Shown piece after piece: positions 30,240 to 41,263 of a stretch of 64,000 nt of DNA (within the stretch, counting starts at the first letter, position 1; every line of letters starts with the position of its first letter). The translations under genes were made by a program, and so were the position numbers. The stretch comes from Rebecca billardiae RCC1528 (Eukaryota > Haptophyta): positions 1,364,001-1,428,000 of the forward strand of contig OZ251237.1 of the NCBI GenBank assembly GCA_965240325.2. Reading direction: 5' to 3'. The notes beneath the pieces are model-generated. The model did no database searches. It was not told the origin of the DNA and saw nothing but the letters and a program-made list of their open reading frames with translations.

Positions 30240-31898
30240 CTACTCGTCGTCATCGTCGTCGTGCACGATTCGCCGCCGCCGCGAGCTGTTCGCACTCGAG
30301 CACACAGTGTTGTTCCGCCGCTGCTCGGATGATTCCTCCACCGCGCGCGCCGCCGTCTCCTCCTTGCCGCCGTCCTCGGGAGCGCACGGCTTGCCGTCTG
30401 CTTCAGAGCGCCACCGCTTGGTGGCGGCCGTGTGCGTGACCGCCGTCCCCACCGTAAGGTGCTCGTCATCCGCGTCCGCTGCCACGGAGTGCTGGCCGCT
30501 GGCGGGGCGCGGCGCGGCGAGGAGCAGGCGGAACGGCATGAACGCGCAGACGAACGGGTGGCTGAGGGCCTGCAGCGGCGTGAGCCGGCGCGAGGGCTCG
30601 TACGCCAACATGCCAGCAATCAGGTCGCACAGGCTGAGCACGTCATCCGCCCGATGCGCTCCTGACGTGCGCAAGGCTCCAGACCGACCGCCGCCGCCGC
30701 CGTCGGCGCCGCCCGCGCCGACCACGTGCCTGCTGAGCGAGAGGACGACGGCGGAGTGCGGCCGCATCGCCTCGTACGCCGCCACGCGCGGCGCGAGCTG
30801 GTCCCACCGGCTCGCCTCCGCGTACGCGGCCGGCGGCCGGCCCAGCAGCTCCGCCCACGCCCCGACGAGGCCCGCCGGCGCCGTCGGTGCCCCAAACAGG
30901 GGCGCTCCGCTGCCGAGCTCTGCGAGCACGCAGCCGAGGGACCACATGTCGACGGGGTACGAGAGCAGCGGCAGGCCGTACGCCGTCTCGGGCGCGCGGT
31001 ACGCGAGCGTCTGCAGCGCGCCGTCCTCGTACACCTCGGCCTCCTCCGGCGTGCACGCGTTGCCCATGTCGATCAGTGTCGGCCGCCATGAGCCACTGCC
31101 GCCGCCGCCGCCGCCGCCTCCGCCGCCAAAGCCCGGCCCGCCACCCACGACGCCGAGCGGGTCTCCGTCGGCGTTTGGACTGCAGAGCATGATGTTGTCT
31201 GGCTTCACGTCGGCGTGGATGACGCCCTGCGACTCGAGGAACGCAAGGCCGAGCAGCACGTGCGCGCACAGCTCGCGCACGCGCGCAAGCGGCATTGGCG
31301 CCGGCACGCCGAGCGGCGAACGCAGCGGCGCCATCAGTGGCATCGCAATCACAAAGAAGCGGCCGTGCAGCACGAAGCGCCCGAGCTGCCGCACGAGGCG
31401 GTGCTCGTCGCGAGGATCGGCGGCGTTCAGCCGCCGCAGCCGCTCGCTCTCCTGCTCGCCAATCGCGAAGAACCGGCTTGAGAAGACTTTGAGAACGACC
31501 GGAGGGTGTGTGCCCGTCGCGCCGTGCTGCATGCGGCATGCGAGCGCGCGGTCGGTCCGGTGGCGGAATAGGTCGTCGCACGCGACCACGCGCGCGGTCG
31601 TGCCCGTGGCGAGTGTCTGCACGTACCGATACCGCCCGCCGAGCAGCGGCATGTCCAGCCCGAAGCGCACGTGTCCCCCCGCGTCCTCGTCAAGTGGCAG
31701 GTCGGCTCCGGCCGCACCTTTGCCGGCCGGGTGCGCGGGGCCGAGACGGGCGCGCTGGCGCCTCGCGTCATCGAGCAGCTGAAGGCCTGCAGTGGCTCGG
31801 GCGGTCAGGTTGGTCGACGCGCGCACAGCTGGCCACCAAGACCCCGCCTCGTCGGCCCGTATCACGTCGAAGGCGCTCCCGGCGGACCGCAGCATCAT
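30240..31898 (-). CDS. Atypical CMGC-type protein kinase (PRP4/DYRK-like)
   Basis: The product is a 552-aa single-exon kinase. The catalytic region runs from about residue 90 to 470. VVLKVFSSRFF gives the ATP lysine (137). GVIHADVKPDNIML (225-238) is the catalytic loop, with HAD in place of HRD, as in PRP4-type kinases. LIDMGNACT (275-283) has DMG instead of DFG. YRAPETAYGLPLLSYPVDMW (300-319) is the APE region. The glycine loop (LATGTTARVV) lacks the usual GxGxxG. A polyglycine insert (about 257-267) precedes the DMG. The tail holds a basic stretch and ends in an acidic DDDDDE. The catalytic Lys, Asp of the HAD loop and Asp of DMG remain, so activity is plausible. Its start is 78 bp from the divergent unknown gene. 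Confidence 0.8.
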   Translation of the reverse strand: MMLRSAGSAFDVIRADEAGSWWPAVRASTNLTARATAGLQLLDDARRQRARLGPAHPAGKGAAGADLPLDEDAGGHVRFGLDMPLLGGRYRYVQTLATGTTARVVACDDLFRHRTDRALACRMQHGATGTHPPVVLKVFSSRFFAIGEQESERLRRLNAADPRDEHRLVRQLGRFVLHGRFFVIAMPLMAPLRSPLGVPAPMPLARVRELCAHVLLGLAFLESQGVIHADVKPDNIMLCSPNADGDPLGVVGGGPGFGGGGGGGGGGSGSWRPTLIDMGNACTPEEAEVYEDGALQTLAYRAPETAYGLPLLSYPVDMWSLGCVLAELGSGAPLFGAPTAPAGLVGAWAELLGRPPAAYAEASRWDQLAPRVAAYEAMRPHSAVVLSLSRHVVGAGGADGGGGGRSGALRTSGAHRADDVLSLCDLIAGMLAYEPSRRLTPLQALSHPFVCAFMPFRLLLAAPRPASGQHSVAADADDEHLTVGTAVTHTAATKRWRSEADGKPCAPEDGGKEETAARAVEESSEQRRNNTVCSSANSSRRRRIVHDDDDDE

Positions 31899-31976
31899 GG
31901 CGGCCGCGGCCGCCCGGCCGAGAATTGAGAAGGGCCTGAAGTCCTGAACCGTTATGAAGCAGGCGGGGAGTCCTCA

Positions 31977-33384
31977 ATGGCGACTGCGGAGGACGGAACG
32001 TCCTACGACGCTGCCGCCTACGTCGCCGCTTTGCGAGCCTCTCGCGCGAGCGGGCTGCAGCATGCGACCGACGAGATGGGTCCCATGGCTGCCATCGGGA
32101 CGAACGCGTACATCAATGGCGTCAAGGTGAGTAGCGCGGTCGCCGAATGGCGGCCAGGCGTTCGCGGGCGCGGCGCTCGCGAGCTCATGGGCCCTTGTGC
32201 CACCCGCCTCCACGCGACGTCCCGCCCCGCAGGTGAGCCAGACGTACCAGCCAACACCAGCTGCATCGATCAGTGACGTGGTACGCGCGGCCCCGATCCC
32301 GAAGAAGGCGCAGCGCAGTGTGCGCACGCTGCCTTCGGAGCGTGCGCTCGGGCCACTGGGCGCCGAGCCAGAGCTGGCGGCCAAGCCAGCCAACGTGCCA
32401 GCCTCGGCGGTCGACGCGCGCGGCGAGGGTGCACGGGAACAGCAGCACCGGCCGCCGGCTGCGGGCAACGACGGCGAGCTCCGCGCCGCGCTCCGCGCAT
32501 CAGAGGCTGCGGCGCCCAGGGAGCCAGCACGGCTCGAGGCCGCAGCGCCGCACGCAGCTGTGCCGCCCGCGGCCGGTGACGCGCGGGCCGCCGCTTCTCC
32601 CGCCGAAAGGCGGCCTGCATGGTCGTGGGACCACGCCGACGCGAGTCCAGAGGCCGAGGACGTCGACGAGGCCCGGCCCCGCTCCTCCCTTGAGCACCAG
32701 GCGCGCGCCCAGCACGGCGCGCGCCAGAGCGGCCCAAGCTCGGAGCGCGCCCGGGAGATGGTGGGCTGTTCCGCCGCGGACCGCGCGGGGGCGTACGCGA
32801 TGCAGCATGGGCACAGACCAGACCCGGCGTGGGAGCACGCCGCTCCCCAACCGGCGGGTGCGCGCAGGGGCGTAGCGACGCCGCCGAACCTCAAGCGGCT
32901 CGAGCTCTTGGAAGCCTCCCTGGGGCCACCGAGCGCGCACGCTGCGCACGCGGCTGCCTCCCTCGGGCCACCGGCCGGGAGCATGCCGCCCGCGGGAGCA
33001 TCCGCCGCGCCCCGCCGCGCACAGTACGGCTTCCCACACGCACCGCCACGGCTAAGCGCGGCGCGCGTGCCGGCCCCGCACCTGGACACTACGCACAATG
33101 GCGACTTCTCGCGGGGCTTCCGCCGGCTGTCGGAGCTCTTCTCCGTCCCCCCGCGCGAGAGCGCGCGTGTGCCCCCACACCCGGAGCTGCTCACGGCCGT
33201 GGTTGGTGCATCGATGGCCGTGCTCGCCAAGCCGTACGGCGGAGGCTTGGAGCCGGCCGGCGTGCCGAGATCGCACGCGTCCGCTGATCCGGCTGTGGTC
33301 GTCCCGCGAGGACTACGGCGTCCATCGGCATCAGCGGCTGCACTGCGGTATGCTGGTCCCAGCGATGAACGGATGATCCAATAA
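31977..33384 (+). CDS. Hypothetical two-exon protein
   Basis: I do not recognise this protein. Exon 1 is 31977-32126 and exon 2 is 32233-33384. The intron, 32127-32232, has a strong AAG|GTGAGT donor and CAG acceptor and keeps the frame (NAYINGVK then VSQTYQPTPAAS). The predicted length is 433 aa. The N-terminal 75 residues look structured; the rest is disordered, rich in Ala, Arg, Pro and Glu. One conserved-looking island is THNGDFSRGFRRLSELFSVP near residue 345. There are no membrane segments or signal peptide. The start codons of this gene and the kinase are only 78 bp apart on opposite strands, so they probably share a promoter. Confidence 0.6.
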
Positions 33385-33930
33385 CGGTCGCCGTCGTGGT
33401 GATATGGCGGCGGCCTGGCATCCGATCATCATCGTACGACGACGACTCTTAATTAATAAATTTATTTAATTAAATAATAATATTATTAGTGAGCCATCAT
33501 CTCAGTGCCGCCAGCTGCCCAGCTGTGCCAGCTGAGTGGCCTCGGAACGACTACAGTACTCGAACGACGACCGGGTATGATGCTGACTATGAGTAAGCCT
33601 TAGCCAGCAGTATTCAATAATAAGCCGCCGACGCAGTGCGCCCGCATCATTTATTGATGATGCGCTGGTATAGTCACTGTTGTGACGAATGCACATTGCA
33701 CTCGTGACGATGATATATATATATATGATCGGCTACGCCGATCTTCGGGTAGTAAACAACGAAGTTGAGGGCGCACGGCCCTGGTAGTTGTGAGTCTAGT
33801 AGTTGTCGTGCGCATTCTTCACCGCCGAATCACGATGCGCGCGCCCCGGGCGCGTCGCCGTGCAGGAGGCGCGGGCGCGAGTAATCGACGCGATCGACGG
33901 CCTCGGGGGGCTGCGCCGTGTCGCGGCTCT
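33385..33930. other. Intergenic, AT-rich
   Basis: I see no gene. A strongly AT-rich run lies at about 33445-33490 (TTAATTAATAAATTTATTTA and more), followed by TA repeats near 33713-33726. Confidence 0.5.
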
Positions 33931-35233
33931 TCATTCAGTCTTCACGCAGCCGGCGTGCCCCTCGAGCGCGCGCACGCACTCTGACTCGGCGGTGTCCCAC
34001 GCCCACAGCCGCACGACCGCGTCGCTGTCGTCGCCCGCGCTCGCCGCGACGCGCCCGTCGGCCGAGAGTGCGACCGCCTCCACCCAGCCGGCGTGCGCTA
34101 GCAGCACAGCCTCGCACGGCCCGCGCGCGGCGAGCAGGGGCGCTCGCGCGCAGTGCTCGCGCCCGCGCACCCAGCTGGCGCGGGCGGCCGGGTGCGCGGC
34201 GCGCGGCGCGCGCCGCGCCCACGCGGTCGCGGACTCGTGCGGCGCCGAGCCAACCGGCTGCTCGAGGCACAGCGCGAGGCAGCGGCCCGGCGCCGTGGCG
34301 GCGGCGGAGGCGCTCAGCCGCGCGAGCTGCAGCCAGTCCGCGACGCGCGCGCGCAGCGCCGCAGCCTCCGCGCGCGCGGCCGCGCCCGGCTCGCCGCCGC
34401 CGCCGCCGCGCGCGTCGGCGTCGGCGAGCGCCGCGGCCGTGTCCGCGAGGTCGCGCCCGTACTCGGTCTCGAGGCCGTGCCGCGCGCGCGCCTCCCACCC
34501 GTCCGCGCCCGCGTCGGTGAGCTCGCGCGCCGCGTCGGCCGCGCGCCCGGCCGCGAGCAGCGCTTGCACTAGCTCCTCGCACCGGCGCACATTGAGCACG
34601 GCGGCGTCGCGGCCGGCGAAGGCCGAGGCGCGCGGCGGAGAGGAGCAGGGGCTGCGGCGCGACGCGCCGCCGCCCGTCCTCGCCGCCGGTGGCCTTCGGG
34701 TGGCGCAGCGGTTTGGCGGCCTCGCCCGCCCACGTGCCAGCCCAGAAATCTGCGAGCGCGTGCGCGTCGGCCGCGCGGGCGTACCGTGCCGCCGCCGCCT
34801 CGGCCACCTGATGAGGCGGTGGTACCAGCGCAAACAAAGGGCCATCGCCGCCGGCGGCGAGCAGCGAGCCGAGCGCGTCGCGCACGGCGAGCCACACGGG
34901 CAGCCGCACCACCGCCGGCACCCAGAACTCGAACACGGACGCCAGCACGTCCTCGTGCAGAGAGAGCGAGCCTCCTCCAGCTCGGCACTCGAGAGGCCGC
35001 GGCGCGACGCGCAGATGGCGCCGCACGCGCGCCGTACGAGCATCGCGCCGTGCAGCCGCTCGACGCGCTCGAAGGTGGCGGCGACGGCGGCGCGCGCGTC
35101 GGCGGGCAGGTGCGCGGGCGGCGGCTCGCCCGAGCGCCACTCCGCCGCCGCGTCGGCGAGCAGCACGGCGTGCAGCGCGCTCGGCGCCTCTCCGAGTGCC
35201 GAGCGCACCGCCTCGGCCTGCCGCGCGTCGCAC
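33931..35233 (-). pseudogene. Broken STAND NTPase/WD40 gene fragment (NWD/NPHP3-like)
   Basis: The middle of a signalling NTPase with WD repeats is recognisable but both ends are missing. Frame A from 35233 reads ARQAEAVRSALGEAPSALHA, FERVERLHGAMLVRRACGAI and CASRRGLSSAELEE, the winged-helix part of such proteins. Near 34961-34980 the similarity moves to another frame (SLHEDVLASVFEFWVPAVVR, LPVWLAVRDALGS, QPLLLSA). Near 34621-34645 it returns to frame A (LNVRRCEELVQALLAAGR and on). It ends with one to one-and-a-half WD40 repeats (HAGWVEAVALSADGRVAAS… LRLWAWDT-like, then GHAGCV) and a stop. There is no nucleotide-binding P-loop upstream. Two offsetting frameshifts and truncations suggest a pseudogene, though sequence errors or unusual splicing could explain the shifts. 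Confidence 0.65.
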
Positions 35234-35670
35234 CTGGGTATTTTTCGACCACTCTTGTCCCTAAGTGCGGCAGCTCAAAAAATGGCGTTTCGCTTCAAAG
35301 AATAATCGAATAAACTCTGCCCTGGCGGGCGGGGGGGTCGGCGGGCCGTGCCAGTGCTGTCGCAATATTTCCCCAGCGGGTTCGCGCCTTTTATTTAGCG
35401 GTTTGACGGAATGACGGGCAGGATGACGAATAACAATGCGACACACAGATGATGGTGAGCTACCTGACTCACTGACGAATAATAACGCGACAGCATCTCC
35501 TCCTGCCGCCAGCTGAAATCGTGTGTCGCGAGGATGCCGATGTCCGCTCCGGGCACGATGGGCTCGGCGAAGGTCGCGTCGGCGTCGTGCACGGCCGCCA
35601 CGCTGCGCAACAACGCGTCCAGGTCCAAGCGCTCGTCGGCGCTCGCCGCTTCGCGCGACAGGTCCGGCAC

Positions 35671-36816
35671 CCGCACGTTCGGCGGTATCAGGAGCTGTCG
35701 GCGGTGCGCGCGCGCGCAGTGCGAGAGCGTGTGCCACTCGCGATCGAGGGTGGGCACGCGCTGCTCGAGCAGGCACAGGAAGCGCAGCGCATGTGCCACT
35801 GGCTTCACGACGTCGGCCTCGTCCCGCAGCGCTCGTGACATGGTGGAGGATGGGGCGACAATGTTGCACGCTCGGCGTTTCAGCTCGTGGCGGATGCGCC
35901 TCTGGGATCGGTCATACTGTAGCGCTGTGCGACGAGGGCCGCCGACTCGCCAAGACGCGGTTCCTGCCACGGCGACAGACACGGCAGCTGCGTTCGCTGC
36001 GCCTCGTACGCCGCTTTGCGCTGCGCCTCCGTCGCATTGGTCACCGTCGACGCCATGCTGAAGGCCGGACGTGGGCTTTCGGCTGTGAGGGACCGCGAGC
36101 GCCGAGCGATCTTTGGCCGCGATCGCGCGGCCCTTCGGCTTGGCCGGGAACTGGTACAGCTGTAGCAAACGGATTCGCATGCGCCCGGCTTTGAGAAGTT
36201 GTGGCACGCGACAGTCTTCCGGTGCGCCGTTTCCGGCGATCGAGTTCAGAAGGCCGCGCCAAAGCTTGCGTCGCGTGCGATGGCGCTTCCCGCCCGCGAG
36301 ACGCCTCGTGATGAGGGCCTTTCCGCACCGAGCCCGACGCGCGACGGTGGATCGCGCGAGGTGGTTGTCGTGCGCAGCGCTTAATACCATGGCTCGTGCG
36401 AGCGCTCGACGTGCAAGTCGGGCGAGGACCGCCCCAGGTCGCACGATCGTGTCGACGCGCCGAGCGTACTTCCAAACTGGTCGACTTTGGCCCCCGTTCG
36501 ACCTGCACGCGAGACGACGAGGGCAGCAATCGCGAATCGGGCGAAAACCCCCCTCGAGAGTCCTCTCACGATGTCCCCGCCGGCGTTGGATTTGGCGCGC
36601 GCTGCCCACGCGCTCCGCGCCATGCGTCTGATGTTTTCGGCCGAGCGTCTCCAGTGGGAGCTGCGAGGGCGCCCGGTAGTGAGCGAAGCGACCCGGCAGC
36701 GAGGGAGGCGATTTTCTTTTCTTTGCGAGGCGATTTTCTTTTTTCCTTTTCTTTTTCTTATCTTTTTCCCGGGCACTACAAGGGGCGGACCTACGGCCCG
36801 CCATACCAGCACCCTA
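35671..36816. repeat. Dispersed 1.1-kb repeat, copy 2, with a 469-codon antisense frame
   Basis: This matches window bases 1-1145 in the same orientation. On the minus strand an ATG at 36804 opens a frame to 35395 (469 aa), starting with a Lys/Arg-rich stretch and ending in a better-looking segment with EADVVKPVAHALRFLCLLEQ and DADATFAEPIVPGADIGILA. I cannot assign a family. The segment continues past the repeat edge toward the STAND fragment, so the repeat may have captured or derived from a coding sequence. Confidence 0.6.
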
Positions 36817-38574
36817 TGGGGGTTGAAAGAGATCGTACCTGTGCAAATACAAGAATTGATTGCCACCCGCATTGACGTCGCGCATCCGAGTAAGCTAGAG
36901 TGACCAAGAGTGACCCGTTGCACGGGTGAGTAACCGTGAGCGTATGAAAAAACGACATGCGTATGAAATGTCGGTTTTGTCACTCGCGCTGCCGCATGGC
37001 TGACGCCCGCGCCGATCCGAGCGGAATGGGGCATTGCGAAGCCGATTCGCAATGCCCCAATCCAATCGGCATGTCAATCGACCCAACCGTCGCTGAGAAC
37101 GAACGACAAACTCAAGGCAGGTGCCCACCAAGCGACGCCGCCCGCGCGCCGGCAGCGTGAACGCGCGGTCGCGCAGAGGTGGCCAATGCAGAAGGCATCA
37201 GCCAATGCTCCTGCCTTCGGCAAGCGCGCCACCTCAGCGTCAGCATCGGGTGGGACCGTGACGATATATGCCCTGGATGCGGCTCCAGCCAAACGCCCTC
37301 GACACGGGGAGCCGCCATCGGCAGCGAGCGCGCCACGGATACATACACGTGCTGTCCTCTTGAACGAGGATTCAGGAGACGAGGCGCCGGCGGCTCGGCC
37401 CGCGATGCGCAGGCAGGCTGGAGTGGCTCACGCTGCGATCGCGTGTACGGGTACAGAAGGCGTGCGCACGCAACCACACCGCCTACGTGAAGCGCGTGGG
37501 CAAGCTGCTGAAGCTCTCACGATGCGTGCGCGCCTTACTTCTCACCTCTGCGCTCGCCGACCGCTGCCTTCCGCGCGGCAGACAGGGGACACCTGCCACC
37601 TGGCGCGCACGACGCAGCGTGTAACGCAGAAGGTGGTAGATCCACTGCCACGCTCCCGCTGCCGCTGCTGCCGGCGGCAGCGGTATGCCCGAGGCGGCGA
37701 CGGTGACTATCACTGCCAAAGTGTCGTTTTTTCGGCGCTCATACGCGTGCAACTGGTCGAGTATATCACTCAATATCAGCGTGGCGGGAACGCCGGTTCG
37801 GGCTACCCGCGCAATGACATCTCGCGTGTATATATGAATCAAGGGTAATCAAGGGGCTTAAACCCGCCACTGAGAAGCTGACGGTTCATGACTTCATATG
37901 CCGGCATAATACTTTAATTCAAGCGACATAAAAGCCGACCCAACTTCTCTTTTCTATGGTTGGCAAGCTGTTTCAGGCTCTTACAATTCAGGCATCTTAC
38001 TATGACGGAATGTTCGAACACACGGCTGGTGTTATGTGCTATTCCACCCTGCATTCCCCTAAGTGAAACAATCGTTAAAATTAGCATCTACTACAAACGC
38101 AATCATTGGCAGCGATATCCATGCTCATACGCTAGGCCACCTACCGAAAAAAACCCAAATAATCCTGCGCGCATCCTCTTTTTGATTTTGCGGAGCACGT
38201 GCGCCGCCCCCCCCGGCTTTCGCTCACGCTCAGACCTTTCGGGGGGGCCGTGCGCCATGACTCCATATAGTCCATCATCATATGGAGTCCGCCGTGGGAC
38301 TCCATGCCCCCTAATCCGCCCTATGGGCATGATGCGGGTCCATGATGCCCGATTGGGGCCTGGTCCATGGCTGCCGACTAGTGCCGAGGCGCCCGGCCCC
38401 GTGAGCCCGATGCGGCTGGCACAGCGCTGCGGTCCCAATTATAAAGACTGAGCGCCAATAAAGTTCTTTGACTTTTGAGTTTTGTCGCGTACGTTATACG
38501 ACGCTACTTATTGTCTGATGACTTGAGTCTTGACTCATCAGATTCAGATGATGTCGTGATATGATCTCATGGAG
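36817..38574. other. Intergenic with hairpins and a low-confidence open frame
   Basis: A perfect 13-bp hairpin lies at 37028-37058 (GGGGCATTGCGAA, 5-base loop, exact complement). A 10-bp one (GACTCCATAT / ATATGGAGTC) lies near 38259-38288. An ATG-initiated frame at 37186-37848 gives 220 residues without a known domain; I would not call it a gene. 37860-38190 is AT-richer than its surroundings. Confidence 0.45.
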
Positions 38575-41262
38575 TCATGCCGTCGCCTCGCGAGCGGCAG
38601 GCTCGGCGGCGTCGCGGTCGCGGTACGCACCATCGCTCCAACCCCTCTCGGGCTGCCTGAGGTACCACGGCCCATCGGATCCCGCCGGCGCGAACTCGAC
38701 GTGCTGCGTCAGCAGTGCCGCCGTGAGCTCGCGGCGCGCCTCGTTGCTGCGCAGCGCGTCGTTCACATTGGGGGTCTCGATCGCGGCGCCTTCCGTCGGG
38801 GCGTACACGAGGTCGTGGCAGAAGAGCGGGGGCTGGTCCACGCGCTGCATGCGCAGCTCGTCCAGCCGCTCGCACGCCCTGTGGGGGCCGACCTTTGGGT
38901 GGTACGGCAGGAGCACGCCGGTATAGTCCTCCGGATCCGCCCCGCGCACGTCGGCCGCGTTGCCCAGCGACCCGGCGCACAGCGCCGTCGGCGGGTGCGA
39001 CGGCGGCGTCGGCTCCTTCCACACGTGCTCGAAGTGCGCGCCGTGTTTGTACTCCTCTTTGCGCCACACCTCGCGCCACTCCTCGAACTGGTCCAGGTTG
39101 ATGAGCCATGCGCGCCCGACGATGACGGCGGAGGAGTGCCCCTGGGCCCCGTGCGACCCGGCGAGCTCCGACGCGCTCAGCGGCACGTGCGCCGCGGCCG
39201 CCATCGCCTCGTGCAGCCCCTCCGGCAGCTCCGCGTTGCGCTCGTCCTGCCGGCGGAACATGGCGCGCAGCGTGGCCTTGGTGCCGAGCGAGCAGAGCAC
39301 CAGCAGCTTGGGCAGCCGCGTGAGCTCGGCGTCCTCCACGACGAGCGTCGGGAGCGGCTGCCCCGGCGAGAAGCTCAGCGTGAGCTCGCGCAGCCGGCCG
39401 CCCACGCGCGCGAAGCACCCCTCGAGCCAGCGCCGGTCGAGGCGGCTCGGCTCGAAGCCGGGCAGCGCGATCGCGAAGCCGCGCCGCGCGTACTTGGCCA
39501 TGCGCGTTTCGTACATGGGCGAGCCGAGCTCGGGGTCGGCGATGAGCACGCCGCTCACGAGCGCGCGGCGCGCCGCGAGGGTCGCGAGCACGCGCGCGCC
39601 GTCGACCGCGAGCTGGCACGCGTCCACGTCGAAGCTGAAGAGCACCTCGCCGGGGGAGCAGTGGCGGCGCAGCACGAGCTGCACGGAGCGCTTCGGGTGG
39701 CCGGCAAAGAACGTGACGGTGAAGCGCGAGCGCACGACCAGCAGCGCGGTGTGGCGCCGAAGCTCGCGCTCGCACTCGGCGACGCGGTCCGTCGAGGCGC
39801 TCACGCCGCCGCGCGCGCTGTCCAGCGCCCGCTGTGCTGCGATCACCGCCTCGGCGTCGGGGCCGTCGCGCACCGCGGCCAGGGCCGCTTGCGCCGCGGC
39901 GAGCGCAGCGCGCGAGGCCTCGAGCTGCGCGCGCGCCTCATCCAGCGCGCGCCCCGCCAGCAGCGCCTCCGGCGTGCGGGCGAGCGCGCGCACGACGTGC
40001 GCGCGGAGCCGCGCGTACGCCTTGCGCGCGCGCTGCTCGTCGTCCGTCGTGATGAACAGGTCGACGATGTCCGCGCTCGGGTCGACGTCCTGCCACTCCT
40101 GGGGCGTGGACGCGGCCGCGTGCAGACCGATCAGCACCGAGCCGCCCGCCACGAGCAGGTCGGTCATGTCGAGCCCCGTGAGCAGGCCGAAGCCGGCGAG
40201 CTCGTCGAGGCGCCTGCGCATCGCCGCCGCGTCCGCGCAGCGCGGCCGCTCGCCGGCGCGCTGCGGCAGCAGCCGCGGACTCCCGCCATCCTCCGCGAGC
40301 GCGCCCCAGTTGCGGCTTAAGAGCAGCGGCGCGGCGGGCGAGGTGGGCACGCCGTCGAACGCGAACGCCTCGCGGGAGGCGAACACGTCGAGCAGCGCCG
40401 CGTCGGCGCGCTCTGCCGCGCCCGGCGCGCCCGCGCGCAGCACCGCCCGGAGCATCGCCGCGCGCGCGCGCTCGTCGCGGTCCCTCGCCGAGAGCGCCAC
40501 GAGCATGGCGGGCGTGCTCGCGTCGGGGCGCGAGAACGCCTGAAGCTCGAGCACGAGCTCGGAGAGCCCGTAGAACTCCGCCTCGAGGAGCAGGTTGTCG
40601 CGCTGCTGCCGGCTGAGCGAGTCCAGCGCCAGCGAGCCGCGCAGGTACTTGAGCACGAGCGCGAACACCTCGCCGTCGCGGTCGATGAAGAGCCGGTTGG
40701 AGTGGTCGCGCTGCGCGCCAGCCACGCCCGACGTGTCGTCGAGGACGCGGCGGAAGAAGCTCGAGGCCGACGACTTGGGCGAGAGCAGGGTCGCGCGCGT
40801 GGTGTCAAAGTGCCGCCCGCCCACGTTGAGCAGCACGATGTCACTGCGAGCGAGCACATCGCTGCCGCGCGCGTCGCGCAGCGCGTCGGCCAGCCCGGCC
40901 AGCCCGTAGTGCCGCGCCGCAGCCAGGAGGTCGACGCGCTGCTGCTCGCTCAGCGACTCGAGCGCGAGGTCCCCGCGCAGGTGGCGCCGCACGAGCTCAA
41001 ACACGTCGCCGTCATGGTACATGATGATGCGCCCGTCCGCGTCGCGCGCGACGCTGCCGCTGTCGCCGCCGGGCGCGAGCAGGCGCGCGAACAGCGGCGC
41101 GCGGAGCAGCGTCGGCCGAGCCACGTCGTAGCATCGACCCCCCACGTGGGACCAAGGGGTGGTACCTCCCGGGTTCGAGCTGCACGGACAGCACGGTTGC
41201 CGCCGCGCCAGCCGCCGCGCGCTGTTGCATGCATGCGCAGGGGCGTTCCTCGCATCGGTCAT
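38575..41262 (-). CDS. Double BTB/T1-domain protein with nucleotidyltransferase-like region
   Basis: Starting at ATG 41262 the product is 895 aa. Residues 38-130 are a first BTB/T1 (KCTD-like) domain missing its first strand (it begins VGGRCYDVARPTLL). Residues 141-240 are a second, complete one (DIVLLNVGGRHFDTTRATLL, then DRDGEVFALVLKYLRGSLAL). Both end in a LSxQQR…LL…YGL pattern. Around residues 360-450 LVAGGSVLIGL plus SADIVDLFITT resembles minimal nucleotidyltransferases (the S-D-I-D-like motif). A coiled segment follows, then VQLVLRRHCSPGEVLFSFDV and YETRMAKYARRGFAIALPGF, a pattern I recall from proteins of protists and giant viruses. The product is probably a cytosolic adaptor. The A of the start ATG coincides with the TA flanking a MITE, so the native 5' end may be displaced or spliced. 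Confidence 0.68.
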   Translation of the reverse strand: MTDARNAPAHACNSARRLARRQPCCPCSSNPGGTTPWSHVGGRCYDVARPTLLRAPLFARLLAPGGDSGSVARDADGRIIMYHDGDVFELVRRHLRGDLALESLSEQQRVDLLAAARHYGLAGLADALRDARGSDVLARSDIVLLNVGGRHFDTTRATLLSPKSSASSFFRRVLDDTSGVAGAQRDHSNRLFIDRDGEVFALVLKYLRGSLALDSLSRQQRDNLLLEAEFYGLSELVLELQAFSRPDASTPAMLVALSARDRDERARAAMLRAVLRAGAPGAAERADAALLDVFASREAFAFDGVPTSPAAPLLLSRNWGALAEDGGSPRLLPQRAGERPRCADAAAMRRRLDELAGFGLLTGLDMTDLLVAGGSVLIGLHAAASTPQEWQDVDPSADIVDLFITTDDEQRARKAYARLRAHVVRALARTPEALLAGRALDEARAQLEASRAALAAAQAALAAVRDGPDAEAVIAAQRALDSARGGVSASTDRVAECERELRRHTALLVVRSRFTVTFFAGHPKRSVQLVLRRHCSPGEVLFSFDVDACQLAVDGARVLATLAARRALVSGVLIADPELGSPMYETRMAKYARRGFAIALPGFEPSRLDRRWLEGCFARVGGRLRELTLSFSPGQPLPTLVVEDAELTRLPKLLVLCSLGTKATLRAMFRRQDERNAELPEGLHEAMAAAAHVPLSASELAGSHGAQGHSSAVIVGRAWLINLDQFEEWREVWRKEEYKHGAHFEHVWKEPTPPSHPPTALCAGSLGNAADVRGADPEDYTGVLLPYHPKVGPHRACERLDELRMQRVDQPPLFCHDLVYAPTEGAAIETPNVNDALRSNEARRELTAALLTQHVEFAPAGSDGPWYLRQPERGWSDGAYRDRDAAEPAAREATA

Positions 41263-41263
41263 A

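Noticed and set aside
41140-41200. Possible tRNA near a GGTTCGAG box
   Set aside because: No matching A box, acceptor stem or anticodon arm could be drawn.
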